In this document: positions 19,891 to 28,851 of the stretch, one piece after another | Layout: each line of letters begins with the position of its first letter | How positions within the stretch are numbered: position 1 is the stretch's first letter | Assembly: GCA_902801175.1 (NCBI GenBank) | Contig: CADCHF010000020.1 | Span: 1-64,000, forward strand | Reading direction: 5' to 3' | Length of the DNA: 64,000 nt | Origin: an uncultured Coriobacteriaceae bacterium | GTDB lineage: Bacteria > Actinomycetota > Coriobacteriia > Coriobacteriales > Atopobiaceae | Program-made: the position numbers and the translations under genes | The notes under the pieces: generated by a model | The model's input: the letters and a program-made list of their open reading frames with translations, nothing else | What the model was told of the DNA's origin: nothing | Database searches by the model: none

Positions 19891-20003
19891 GTCGACAATC
19901 CTCTCACTTGAATGGACAGAACATCCTCGCTGCACCCTTAAGACAACAGCTCTTGCTGAATTGAAAAGAGCTACCTTTCTGCCCGCTATTAAATTAGCAA
20001 TCT

Positions 20004-23000
20004 CTATTTCGGCAATTTCTCGAACAGCGAAGCAGAAAACGCCAGCTCGCCTCCGTACACATAACCCTGACTGATATCGCTCTTGTGGTCGTTCGAAAAG
20101 CTAAGGTTGTATTGCGCTTCGCTGTCACAGAGGAGCAACACGCTTCCGTTCTTACCGCTTAGTGCTGCACCGGCAAGTGCGTCCGGATAATTCTGCGATG
20201 TGGCATAGGCCATACCCTCAACCGAAAGCCCGTTCTGAAGTGCAAAGTCTGCAATGGCTCTACTCGTGTGAACTCCGTCCTTGCCCTCAAGGCGTCCCGC
20301 AACAGCCACTCCCGCTTTAGAGAGCTGGTTTTCTACGTTTGAGGTTACGGCTAGCTTTCCGCCCACGATGTACACTTGCGTAATTCCACAATCTCTCAGC
20401 GCTTGGATTGCGCCTGCGTTCAAGTTCCTGCCATTGTCGGCAAGAATAATTGGCCAATGCTTTGCATAGCTGACTGGCGCTACCGAAAGAGCATCCTTGA
20501 AACTCGCATTCGTTGCGATGATGGCTGTAGCGTCCTTCCATCTGCCAGCCCCTGCCGTTGCGAGTGCTGCAGATGTAGATACTGAGTTCCTGCCTGATAT
20601 TCTTATGGGTTTAACATCTGTCGCCTTTTGTATGGCTGAAACTACATCATTTGATACTGCCGCAGGGCCACCAGCCACATACACGCGCTTAGGTTTAATT
20701 GACCTTAATGTTGATTCGGCTTTTTGCGACAAGCTCTTTTTTGCCGTCAGTATCACAGGCGCATTATCGAGACCGGCAATTCCCGCTGCAGCGAGCGCAT
20801 CCTTGTACCCCTCACCCGTGGCTATCACAACCGTACCGCCAGTCCTACCGCTCCAACCCTCAGAAACAATTTCAGCCATCGTATCGTAGCGACCATCACC
20901 AGCTAGACGCTTCCAAACAATACTGGCGGGATTATCCTCAGCAATGGCAAAGTCTTTGCTATTGGTGCCTTTATAGTTTTTGATGCCTTTTATGACCACA
21001 GTGGCAGTACCTGGCTCAACATTGTTCTCATAGCCAACACGATAGTCAGTGTCTTTCTCGAGCTTTTTGTTACCGAGAGTTACAGTAGGAACAGGTGTAA
21101 GCGGGGAGCCACTGTATGTTTGGTTGGGCACACTCATCTTTGCGTTCGACAAATCTGCTGGACTGATTGTAAATGTGCTTAAGACTGTACCCTCGTAGGA
21201 GCCTACTCCCTTTACGGTAACTTCTGCTTTTCCAGCGTTAATGTTATTAGCATAGGTAACCGTATAGTCGGTTTTAGGTGCCAGCTTTTTCCCGTCCAAC
21301 GTAACCGAAATCGTCGGCTCCTTTGCCGTCCCGGTGTATGTCTGATCTGGCACACTGACCACTGCACCGCTAATTGAAATCTTCTCGGGTTCTGAAGACA
21401 CGATATTGAAATTAATCGTCTTGTTACCAATAAAGTTACCTTTACCGTTAATCGTAATACTGCCTCTCCCAGCGGCTATGTTATTGTTGTAAGTTAGCGT
21501 GTAATCGACGCCCTCGACAAGCTTGAACGATCCCAGTCTTGCTACCACCTTCGGCTTTATAGCACTACCCGTGGCGGTTTGATCGGCCACCTTATCTATG
21601 GTCACTGATGACATGTTGGCAGGTTTAATATTGAATGTCATCTCACGCGTGCCAGTGCAATAGCCTTTGCCCTCAAGCGTCAGCTTTGCCGTACCCACAT
21701 TGAGGTTGTTCTCATAAGACACCGAATAGTCTTTGTCCTGAGTAAAATGAATTGAATCGTTGCGCGTGTCGTAGACCACAACGCTAGGTCTTATCTCAGC
21801 ACCGGTAAACGTCACGTCTGGCAAAGTATTGGGAAGGACACCCATTGAATATAGAAATGCATCGAATGTGTCAACGTCTTTTGGACGAAAGCCATTTCTA
21901 TAGATTTTAAACTCTAGTCGTAGCGTACCCTCATACCCTCCTATTCCCTCGATAATGGCGACGGCAGTTCCAGGCTCGACATTATTCTCGTAGCCTACTA
22001 TTCTATAATCTACGCCCTCATCAAGAATATAATCATCATCCGCACTCAGCCAATAGCCACGCATATAACTTAGATTTAATTCGATTGGTTGACCATTGTA
22101 GAGATAGGGGATATGTGGATCCGTATTATCTATAAGATAAGCATTCGAGATATCTTTTGGTAGATTCACAATGACTGAAGCATACTTTGATACGTTTCCA
22201 GATGTATCATATGCATAGATATCCGTAACATATTCTCCAAGTTCACTGTTATGTTCAGATGAGTCTACCCTGAAATACCAGATATCTCCTTCACCCCTGC
22301 TTCCGCTAACCGCTGCATCTGATTCCCATCCCGAAGCAAGATCGTCTTGTCCGTTGTAGCTGGTCCAGGTGGGGAATTTAACATGATCAACACCCACATT
22401 GTCAGTTACATTGCAAGAAACGGTATAGCCGCTCGAAGAGACGTCCTCAACCTGGACGTTGGAGATAACAGGCTTCTCGGCGTCGGGCTCGGGAACCGTC
22501 ACCGTGGTACCCGTCGACACGGAATTATCCGAGGTGTCATAAGCATAGATGTGCGTAAGGTACAGACCCACCTCATCATTGTGGTCGGAGGTGCTCACCC
22601 GGCACGTCCATGTATTACCACTCCTGGTCCCCTGATGCCAGACGATGTCGTCCTGGTCGTTGTACGCCGACCAGCTGGGGAACAAGACGTTTTTGACGCC
22701 AACGTTGTCCTCGACCGTGCAGCTGACGGTATAGCCGCTCGAAGAGACGTCCTCAACCTGGACGTTGGAGATTATTGGAGCCTCATTGTCAGAAGGTCCA
22801 GTTAGATAGATATAGCCCTGAAAAGTTGCCCCGGCTCCTGCCGAACCTCTTGCCCATGCGGCACCGCTCGCATAACGCATTAGATGAAAGTCACGATCTC
22901 CTGAGCCCCAGTACTCCGAGAAGACTATCGTTCCGTTGCTTTCAATGGACTCGACCACTGCAACATGGCCTACGCTGCTTCCCCCTGAGGCACATGCCAA

Positions 23001-23336
23001 TGCACCAACCCTTGGGACATCAGAAGAGGTACTTTGATAGAGATCGGTCCTCCGGCTGTCCCAGAACTTTCCTCCGCTGCCGTTCGCTTTTTGAACATAG
23101 CTTGTACCAAGTATTTCACTGGCACGTCCCCATGCATACCAAGTGCACTGTCCAGCGAGATTGGAAACATAATAAGGATTTTTTGATGAGTAGTACCAGG
23201 CATTTGATCTGTCAGGGGCACTAGTCCGTGGAGCGAAAGCATATGCAGCCAAAGGATTAACACCAATGCTGACCAGAATTGCCAAAATTACCGTGACAAT
23301 CAACCGCATCCCAACACCGCATCTTTTGTTCCCCAT
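20004..23336 (-). CDS. CHAP-domain surface protein with GBS Bsp-like, Ig-like and CWB2 repeats
   Basis: Secreted modular protein of about 1110 aa. Order: signal peptide (to about residue 36), CHAP amidase/endopeptidase domain with catalytic Cys in AGQCTWYAWGRASEIL and His in SVGHVAVVES; two GBS Bsp-like domains (about 190-390, each opening SNVQVEDVSSSGYTVSC); five repeats with the pattern DYxVxYxNNxxxGTA (about 400-785); then three CWB2 units (RLAGDGRYDTMAEIVSEGWSG at the start). It probably cuts peptidoglycan while bound to the wall. I chose ATG at 23336 because GGAGGAG sits 6 bases upstream. A perfect 47-bp in-frame repeat links the two Bsp-like domains. Divergent from the sensor operon. 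Confidence 0.9.
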   Translation of the reverse strand: MGNKRCGVGMRLIVTVILAILVSIGVNPLAAYAFAPRTSAPDRSNAWYYSSKNPYYVSNLAGQCTWYAWGRASEILGTSYVQKANGSGGKFWDSRRTDLYQSTSSDVPRVGALACASGGSSVGHVAVVESIESNGTIVFSEYWGSGDRDFHLMRYASGAAWARGSAGAGATFQGYIYLTGPSDNEAPIISNVQVEDVSSSGYTVSCTVEDNVGVKNVLFPSWSAYNDQDDIVWHQGTRSGNTWTCRVSTSDHNDEVGLYLTHIYAYDTSDNSVSTGTTVTVPEPDAEKPVISNVQVEDVSSSGYTVSCNVTDNVGVDHVKFPTWTSYNGQDDLASGWESDAAVSGSRGEGDIWYFRVDSSEHNSELGEYVTDIYAYDTSGNVSKYASVIVNLPKDISNAYLIDNTDPHIPYLYNGQPIELNLSYMRGYWLSADDDYILDEGVDYRIVGYENNVEPGTAVAIIEGIGGYEGTLRLEFKIYRNGFRPKDVDTFDAFLYSMGVLPNTLPDVTFTGAEIRPSVVVYDTRNDSIHFTQDKDYSVSYENNLNVGTAKLTLEGKGYCTGTREMTFNIKPANMSSVTIDKVADQTATGSAIKPKVVARLGSFKLVEGVDYTLTYNNNIAAGRGSITINGKGNFIGNKTINFNIVSSEPEKISISGAVVSVPDQTYTGTAKEPTISVTLDGKKLAPKTDYTVTYANNINAGKAEVTVKGVGSYEGTVLSTFTISPADLSNAKMSVPNQTYSGSPLTPVPTVTLGNKKLEKDTDYRVGYENNVEPGTATVVIKGIKNYKGTNSKDFAIAEDNPASIVWKRLAGDGRYDTMAEIVSEGWSGRTGGTVVIATGEGYKDALAAAGIAGLDNAPVILTAKKSLSQKAESTLRSIKPKRVYVAGGPAAVSNDVVSAIQKATDVKPIRISGRNSVSTSAALATAGAGRWKDATAIIATNASFKDALSVAPVSYAKHWPIILADNGRNLNAGAIQALRDCGITQVYIVGGKLAVTSNVENQLSKAGVAVAGRLEGKDGVHTSRAIADFALQNGLSVEGMAYATSQNYPDALAGAALSGKNGSVLLLCDSEAQYNLSFSNDHKSDISQGYVYGGELAFSASLFEKLPK
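22420..22772. repeat. Pair of perfect 47-bp direct repeats within the CHAP gene
   Basis: Copies at 22420-22466 and 22726-22772 are identical over 47 bases and 306 bases (102 codons) apart, so loss or gain of the interval keeps the frame. They encode the start of each GBS Bsp-like domain. The flanking domain sequence is much less conserved, which points to recent conversion or duplication. Confidence 0.85.
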
Positions 23337-23497
23337 TTGATTCTCCTCCATCAAACTTCCGACAAACACACGGAAAGAATCGAACAGTCAAATCTGAACA
23401 AGCAATCTTAAAGCGCCCGATTGCCACTACTCGCATATTGCTCTAATCGCTTTATCTGTTCAGTCCATTGACTGAAACTTGTAAGACCTGGTAGCGC

Positions 23498-23512
23498 TTT
23501 TGTAATCAGTGG
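23498..23512. promoter_or_regulatory. Recurring motif TTTGTAATCAGTGGT, site 1
   Basis: Lies in the 451-base divergent gap between the CHAP surface gene and the sensor operon (23337-23787). Nearly the same 15 bases occur at 28253, with looser copies at 29660 and 39063, all upstream of surface genes. Candidate regulator site, possibly for the LytTR regulator; not a known consensus. No other gene is supported in this gap. Confidence 0.4.
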
Positions 23513-23787
23513 TTGTCGCATTTACGGCTGACGCCATCCGTGTGTGTACAAAAATCACGCGTTACCATGCTTCTTGTATTTCCCACTTTATAGGGCGACT
23601 TCGAACAGCTATTATCGGTAGGATTTCAGAGTAATATAGAGGCTTGGCCAACTCTCTCTGTCAATCATTCGCTTGTGCTAGATACTTACTATCATCATCC
23701 TTACGGAGGATAGTCACGTCAGCCAGAAGAACGGACCTCATCAGCACTTCGACGTGCACCCTTCCCACCAGCTCACGAGGTAGCCCC

Positions 23788-24672
23788 ATGATTTATCGTA
23801 TCATCCAGCTAGCGCTCATGCTTTGCCTTAACGCGCTTGCCTGCTGGACATATACGAGAATCCTTACCCTTAGGTCAAAGCCGCTCTTTTGCCTCCTATA
23901 CCTAATGCAGATCCTATTTGACTTTGGACTGCGCTGGGTTGGGGTTGCGCCCAATGTCCGTTTGATACTCGAAGTCCCGCTCTTTTGGTTTGCCATGCCA
24001 ATCCTCATGTCCACAGACAGACTGATCGTCGTACTCACACGAATCCTTCTTATGAACTTTGTGATGGTGCTTACAGAGGTTCTGGGTTCGAGCATCTTTG
24101 TCGCCCTTTCCCATGGCCAGGCAGTTCCCGATGTCGTTGGACCAGACACCATAGCGGCGGTTGTCACGGTCTACGCCATCATCTTTTCTGTTGCCGCGCC
24201 ACTCCTTCAGCTATTGGTCGCGTTCTGTAACCGCATCGACAATGTGGGAGACCTGCGTCTCCAGCTGCCGATAATCGCCCTCATGGGCATAAGCTACGCG
24301 CAGCTCGAGCTCAGCTATTCGCGGCTGTGGCTCACTAAGCAATCAAACGTTTATGCCGTCACCACGCTTGCTTTTTGTTGGCTAACCCTTCTTCTCTCCT
24401 ACCTCATCTTCACGGTTGCCATGAGCGAGTCACGTGCACGGCAAGAGCTTGCCCAGCGAGCAATTGCGGCTCGTCAAGCAAAGCACGAGCGTGCTGAGAT
24501 CGAGGCGATGGCGCTAAAGGCCAGGTCGCTCTACCGGCTCCGCCACGCGCTCGCCAATCAGATGCGGACGATTGGCGGCATGGCGACTGCGGACAAGACG
24601 AAGGAGGCAGACGCGCTCCTGTCCGAGCTCCAAGAACTTGCGCACGAACTCGCAAGTGCCGAAGAGGACTGA
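23788..24672 (+). CDS. AgrC-like membrane sensor ending after the His box (sensor 1)
   Basis: Integral membrane protein of 294 aa with about six to seven hydrophobic segments over residues 1-215, then a basic coiled-coil (ARQELAQRAIAARQAKHERAE) and a short C-terminal helix pair SLYRLRHALANQMRTIGG. This matches the dimerisation/His-box of AgrC/GHKL kinases (LRHxxxNxxxxI), but the protein stops about 35 residues later with no ATPase domain. ATG at 23788 (MIYRIIQ) follows GAGG and matches the starts of three paralogues here; the longer ORF start is unsupported. First gene of a three-gene operon with a second sensor and an ATPase-like protein. Role as a split sensor is inference. Confidence 0.8.
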   Translation: MIYRIIQLALMLCLNALACWTYTRILTLRSKPLFCLLYLMQILFDFGLRWVGVAPNVRLILEVPLFWFAMPILMSTDRLIVVLTRILLMNFVMVLTEVLGSSIFVALSHGQAVPDVVGPDTIAAVVTVYAIIFSVAAPLLQLLVAFCNRIDNVGDLRLQLPIIALMGISYAQLELSYSRLWLTKQSNVYAVTTLAFCWLTLLLSYLIFTVAMSESRARQELAQRAIAARQAKHERAEIEAMALKARSLYRLRHALANQMRTIGGMATADKTKEADALLSELQELAHELASAEED

Positions 24673-24782
24673 CCATAGCGTGTTTGTTGGCAAACTTAGT
24701 GCTATCTTTCGTATGCAGCTGAAGGTGATGCCGATTACAGCCGAGCTCTCCAGCCACTACTACCCGTGAGTTAGGTAAACCC

Positions 24783-25676
24783 ATGATCTACCATGCAATC
24801 AGACTTGCGCTCGGACTGTGCACCGACTTTCTCGTTTGTTGGATCTACACGAAGATACTCACGTTTAGGTCGAAACGTCTCTTCGTCATCCTCTACATAG
24901 TGCAGGCATTAGCCGATGTAGCAATACGTGAGCTTAAAATCCCGTTGGGTGTTCATGTTAGTCTTGCCGTCCCACTCATCGATTTTTGCCTGCCGATACT
25001 TCTGTCTACCGACGGGCTGAGGACCAGCTTTGTACGCACGCTCTTTGTAAACGTGGGAATACTGTTTGCTGAGCTTATGAGCGCAAGCTTTTATGCGCTT
25101 CTCTCTGGCGGGAAAATGGTGCCAACAGGTTCAGACCCCAATGCCCTCTGGCAAATTGTTCTGGTCTACACCGTCGTCTTCTCCATTGCCGTGCCCGTCT
25201 CGCATGCACTGATTGACATCTGCAACCGCACTGGCAGCGATGGCCATCTGCGTCTTCAGGTTCCACTGATTGCACTTTTGGCCAGCAGCTATTTGCAGGT
25301 CGCAGCCAATTACGTGCGCTTTACTATCGCACGTGACATGGCGATCTCGTTCATGTACTCCGTCACATCGCTGGCCTTCTGCTGGACAACGGCGCTCATC
25401 GTCTTCCTCATCTTTACCTACGCGGTGCGGGAGTCACATGCGCGAAAGGAACTGGCGCAGCGAGCCATAGTGGCTCGCCAGGTAAAGCACGAGAGGATTG
25501 AGATCGAGGCTATTGCCCAGAAGGCGGAGTTGCTGTACAAGCTGCGGCATTCGCTTGCAAACCAAATGCGTGCCATTGCCAACCTGGCGGAGGCGGGGCA
25601 TGTGGAGGAAGCCGATATGCGCTTGTCCGAGCTTCAAAAGCAGGCACGCACCTTCACGGGGAGTACCAATGAATAG
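24783..25676 (+). CDS. AgrC-like membrane sensor ending after the His box (sensor 2)
   Basis: Paralogue of the gene before it (297 aa): same start MIYHAIRLALGLC, same run of membrane helices, same coiled coil (ELAQRAIVARQVKHERIEIE) and His box YKLRHSLANQMRAIANLAEAG followed by a short helix and stop. As in sensor 1, no ATP-binding domain is present. The stop overlaps the ATG of the following kinase-like gene by 8 bases, so the two are translationally coupled. Having two diverged sensors in tandem suggests either two ligands or a heterodimer. Confidence 0.8.
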   Translation: MIYHAIRLALGLCTDFLVCWIYTKILTFRSKRLFVILYIVQALADVAIRELKIPLGVHVSLAVPLIDFCLPILLSTDGLRTSFVRTLFVNVGILFAELMSASFYALLSGGKMVPTGSDPNALWQIVLVYTVVFSIAVPVSHALIDICNRTGSDGHLRLQVPLIALLASSYLQVAANYVRFTIARDMAISFMYSVTSLAFCWTTALIVFLIFTYAVRESHARKELAQRAIVARQVKHERIEIEAIAQKAELLYKLRHSLANQMRAIANLAEAGHVEEADMRLSELQKQARTFTGSTNE

Positions 25677-26532
25677 ACGTCGAATCATTTCAATGCTCTT
25701 TGTGGCTCTTTACACCCTGCAGCTCGCGCTGCTCATCTATTGGCATGCCCTTGCAAGCACGGCTGGGAATCCAAGCGTTTTCCTGACGGTGCTGACCGCC
25801 GTCCTCGCAGGCGTGATCGACGCTGCCAGCGCCCGGTTTTTGCAGCACGCCATAAACCAAACGGAAAAGGCCCATGCCGCGCAGGCAGCCGAGAAGCTCG
25901 AGCGCTCCCTGCAAGAATACAGCAACATGGCCGAGCACGAGGCGCGCATGGTTGCCAACATCAGTCGCGCCATTGAGCAGGAGCTGGAGTCCGCGCGCAG
26001 CGAGCTCTCGCGCGGTGAGGTCGATGGGGCCTGCGCACGCATGCAGACCAGCTTGGATATGGCCTCAGAAGCCTACTCGCTGCAGCACGAGAACATTGTC
26101 ATCGCGGCTGTCTTGGATGCACAGAAGCGCCAGTGCGAGAGCAAGGGCATTGGGCTTGAGACGAACGTTGCGCTTCCGTCCGAGGTGGGTCTTCCCGACA
26201 TTGAGCTTGCCACGATGGTGTTCAGTCTTATTGACTATGCGCAGGACAGGTGCGAGGAGTCGGGAGAGGCGGCCGGCGAAACGCCAGTCGTACGCGTACG
26301 AATGCTCACCGACCTTGGGCAGCTCGTGGTGGAGGTGGAGGGTCCCACCCCAAAGGAGCGCTTGGCAAGGCGCCGCAGGGGCGAGCAGGCGCTGCATTCC
26401 GACGGGAACCTTGCCATCGTTAAGGAGATGACCGAGCGCTACAACGGCATCATGGAGATTGACGACGGCGGAAAGACGTGTCGGGTCTCGGTCATGCTGC
26501 CGGTCGCGAGTGGAAGCGCGGCGAGCGAGTAG
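25669..26532 (+). CDS. GHKL-type kinase-like protein with degenerate ATPase motifs
   Basis: Protein of 287 aa: two N-terminal membrane segments (about residues 5-50), a coiled coil, then a DHp-like helix pair and an AgrC-type HATPase domain. The expected RHD..NH box is missing; the matching stretch reads EHEARMVANISRAIEQ. Family landmarks remain (VLDAQKRQCESKGIGLETNV and GNLAIVKEMTERYNG), but the N box NLLDNA is replaced by SLIDYA, removing both Mg-ATP asparagines. It is coupled to sensor 2 (start within its stop region, GGGGAG upstream). It may be a catalytic partner for the two His-box sensors, or a pseudokinase adaptor. Confidence 0.75.
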   Translation: MNRRRIISMLFVALYTLQLALLIYWHALASTAGNPSVFLTVLTAVLAGVIDAASARFLQHAINQTEKAHAAQAAEKLERSLQEYSNMAEHEARMVANISRAIEQELESARSELSRGEVDGACARMQTSLDMASEAYSLQHENIVIAAVLDAQKRQCESKGIGLETNVALPSEVGLPDIELATMVFSLIDYAQDRCEESGEAAGETPVVRVRMLTDLGQLVVEVEGPTPKERLARRRRGEQALHSDGNLAIVKEMTERYNGIMEIDDGGKTCRVSVMLPVASGSAASE

Positions 26533-26636
26533 GCGGGTGCAGGGATGGTGCGGACGAACGCCTGAGTTTGGGAGATGTGCGCCAAGAGCTGGGTAAGCTC
26601 GGCAATTGTTGCGTCGCCACTTAGGCAGGTTTGGAG

Positions 26637-26676
26637 CGGCAAGAGCAAAAGGCGAAAAGCCTAGAAGCTCTTGCCG
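26637..26676. terminator. Bidirectional hairpin between convergent genes
   Basis: Ten-base arms CGGCAAGAGC (26637-26646) and GCTCTTGCCG (26667-26676) in the 168-base gap between the kinase-like gene (+) and a CWB2 gene (-). CCTTTC follows on the plus strand. It likely ends one or both transcripts. Confidence 0.5.
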
Positions 26677-26700
26677 CCTTTCGCGCACAGCACCAAAAGG

Positions 26701-28155
26701 CTACTTCCACCTATGCCAATCAGGCTCTCCATCAAGGCGTACGTAGCTGCTCGTCCCGCTATAACCCGAGCCGTCATAGTTAACACAGCATAGGGTATTT
26801 GGGTCGCTGTCAGCACAGAAGTAGCCATTCGGCGAAAATAGATACCATCCAGGCCCTGTCATACTGCCAGGGGCATCTTTGAGTCGCTTGACATCGTCCT
26901 CATCGCAGGAAGAGCTACTGAGAATATTGCCATCGCCATCGTACAAGGTAACCGAACCGTTCCGTATGCGCATAACGGACCTATAGCCGCTTCCCGTCAT
27001 GCTACTCAGCCCACCGGCGTGTGCCCACCAACCATCAAGCGTCTTGATGAACTTGGCTTCGGGAGAATTACCGCTCAACCTTGCAAACAAACTGTCGCTG
27101 AACACGGACTTGCCGCCAAAGACATAGCCCGTACCTATCTCAGACGCATGATCCTTGGCAAAAGAAATGTTGTCTTTGGCCTTGTCGTCGGCAAGCAGCA
27201 ACACCGCACGATTCTTGCCGCAGAGAGCCGCCCCCGCAAGCGCATCGGGGAAGTTCTGACTTGTAGCGAATGCCATCCTATATGCACCTAGCCCGTTATT
27301 GAGCGCGAAGTCTGCAATGGCACGCGAGGTGGCTACGCCATTCTTGCCAGCCAGACGGCTGTTCACAGTAATGTTCGCGCTTTTGAGCTGAGATACCACG
27401 CGAGGCGTCACCGCAAGCTCGCCACCCACGATATAGACCTTCTTGATGCCACAGTCGCGAAGAGCCGAGACCACCTCAGAACTCAAGCTCTGACCGTTGT
27501 CCGCCAGTAGAATGGGCCAGCGCTTGGCATAGGACAACGGCGCCACCGAGAGTGCATCCTTGAACGACTTGTTGGTTGCGATAATAGCGGTACTATCCAA
27601 CCAACGGCCCTTTCCTGCTCGCGCGAGGGCGGCAGAGGTACCTGCGGAGGTCTTTCCCATAATGCGATCTACATCGGCACCCGTCGCCGACCTTATTTGA
27701 GAGAGCGTAGTATCAGATATAGCGACAGGGCCGCCGGCAACGTAAACCTTGCGTGGGGCGAGAGCCTTCAATCGCCCTTCTGCCTGACTCGAAAGCTTCT
27801 TTCCTTCAGTCAAAACCACCGGTGAGTTGTAAAGTCCCGCGAGGCCCGCTGCTGCAAGCGCATCCTTATAGTTCGTGCCTGTGGCCACTATAACCGTGTC
27901 TGTCGAACCAGACCAACCTTCTTTCACAATTGCAGCCATAGTATCGTAGCGACCAGCACCTGCGAGTCGTTTCCATTGGGGCGATGAGGCGGCTATGCCA
28001 CTTGAATCTGACTCTACGAGCTCGGAGGCCGACGGGCTGATCGAATCAGATTCTTCTGCGGTTGCCGTCATAGGCGTCATATAGAGCCTTGCTGTTACCA
28101 GTAGCGTGAGCATTACTAGCAGTTTTGTCCACCAATATCGCTTGTTCATCTTCAT
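26701..28155 (-). CDS. CWB2 cell-wall-binding surface protein with C-terminal novel domain
   Basis: Secreted protein of 484 aa. Signal peptide to about residue 33, a short Ser/Glu linker, then three CWB2 repeats beginning RLAGAGRYDTMAAIVKEGWSG and ending YVFGGKSVFSDSLFARLSG. Unlike its paralogues it continues for about 110 residues after the last repeat (DGWWAHAGGLSSMTGSGYRS onward), with YDGDGN and WYLFSPNGYF stretches, perhaps a small binding or display domain. ATG at 28155 is used; a second ATG two codons later is equally possible. Convergent with the sensor operon. Confidence 0.87.
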   Translation of the reverse strand: MKMNKRYWWTKLLVMLTLLVTARLYMTPMTATAEESDSISPSASELVESDSSGIAASSPQWKRLAGAGRYDTMAAIVKEGWSGSTDTVIVATGTNYKDALAAAGLAGLYNSPVVLTEGKKLSSQAEGRLKALAPRKVYVAGGPVAISDTTLSQIRSATGADVDRIMGKTSAGTSAALARAGKGRWLDSTAIIATNKSFKDALSVAPLSYAKRWPILLADNGQSLSSEVVSALRDCGIKKVYIVGGELAVTPRVVSQLKSANITVNSRLAGKNGVATSRAIADFALNNGLGAYRMAFATSQNFPDALAGAALCGKNRAVLLLADDKAKDNISFAKDHASEIGTGYVFGGKSVFSDSLFARLSGNSPEAKFIKTLDGWWAHAGGLSSMTGSGYRSVMRIRNGSVTLYDGDGNILSSSSCDEDDVKRLKDAPGSMTGPGWYLFSPNGYFCADSDPNTLCCVNYDGSGYSGTSSYVRLDGEPDWHRWK

Positions 28156-28252
28156 CCGTTCCGTTTATAGACATACCTTACTTAAGAGAGTGTATTAGCG
28201 ATCTTTACACTCATCTTTTCTAACCACCTAATCCGTTATCTCTGAGCCAAAC

Positions 28253-28267
28253 TTTGTAATCTGTGGT
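28253..28267. promoter_or_regulatory. Recurring motif TTTGTAATCTGTGGT, site 2
   Basis: Differs from the site at 23498 by one base and lies 98 bases upstream of the CWB2 gene start. The surrounding gap 28156-28436 has no supported gene. Confidence 0.4.
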
Positions 28268-28436
28268 CAACAGAGGCGCTACCCTGAATGTCCCTCGCGC
28301 CATGACTGACGGAGTGTCGCAACAATTTCTATCGCCAAACCCTTATCTTAAGCGGAGCTGCCAGTGACAGTTGTTTATCTTCGATAGCGAGCCGGGTGTC
28401 TCTGCTGACCTCTATCAGCTGGTGAGGCCGCACGCT

Positions 28437-28851
28437 CCCCCGAAAAGTCAATCATCTGTCGATTTCCCACCTTTTCGCCGTCCGCAAACCGGCCAGGCCA
28501 ACACATTCAGCGCATGCTTTTTTTCTCGGTTCGACCACCTTCTTGCAGAGATGGCTCCATACGCAACATAGCCCTAATTCCAACGGACCAATAATCCGAA
28601 GCTTGATGGGTGAAACACCATCATGCCCTCGACTCTCATAATCTCGTAGGGTAAATGGATGGTCCGGTGATCCGCCACCTGGAACTGCGCGACTCTGCTC
28701 GCGTGGAGCTCCGAACAATAACGCCTAGCCTTGCAGCCTTCACGCACCTATGGGATCGGCCCTGTCGCCAGGACCGATCCCAGCGCTGTTACCTTGGCAG
28801 GCTGTCGAAGAGGTCCTCGCTGAAGGCGAGGGTGCCGCCGAAGACGTAGCC
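28437..28851. repeat. Duplicated 415-bp segment, copy 1
   Basis: Aligns along its length with 32449-32863. It begins at a run of five C followed by AAGTCAATCATCTGTCGATT, crosses about 300 bases of noncoding sequence, a hairpin (28752-28781) and the last codons of a CWB2 module (SLPR and stop). Its inner end at 28851 is exactly where the CHAP pseudogene is joined out of frame. By eye the copies are clearly homologous but not identical. Confidence 0.8.
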
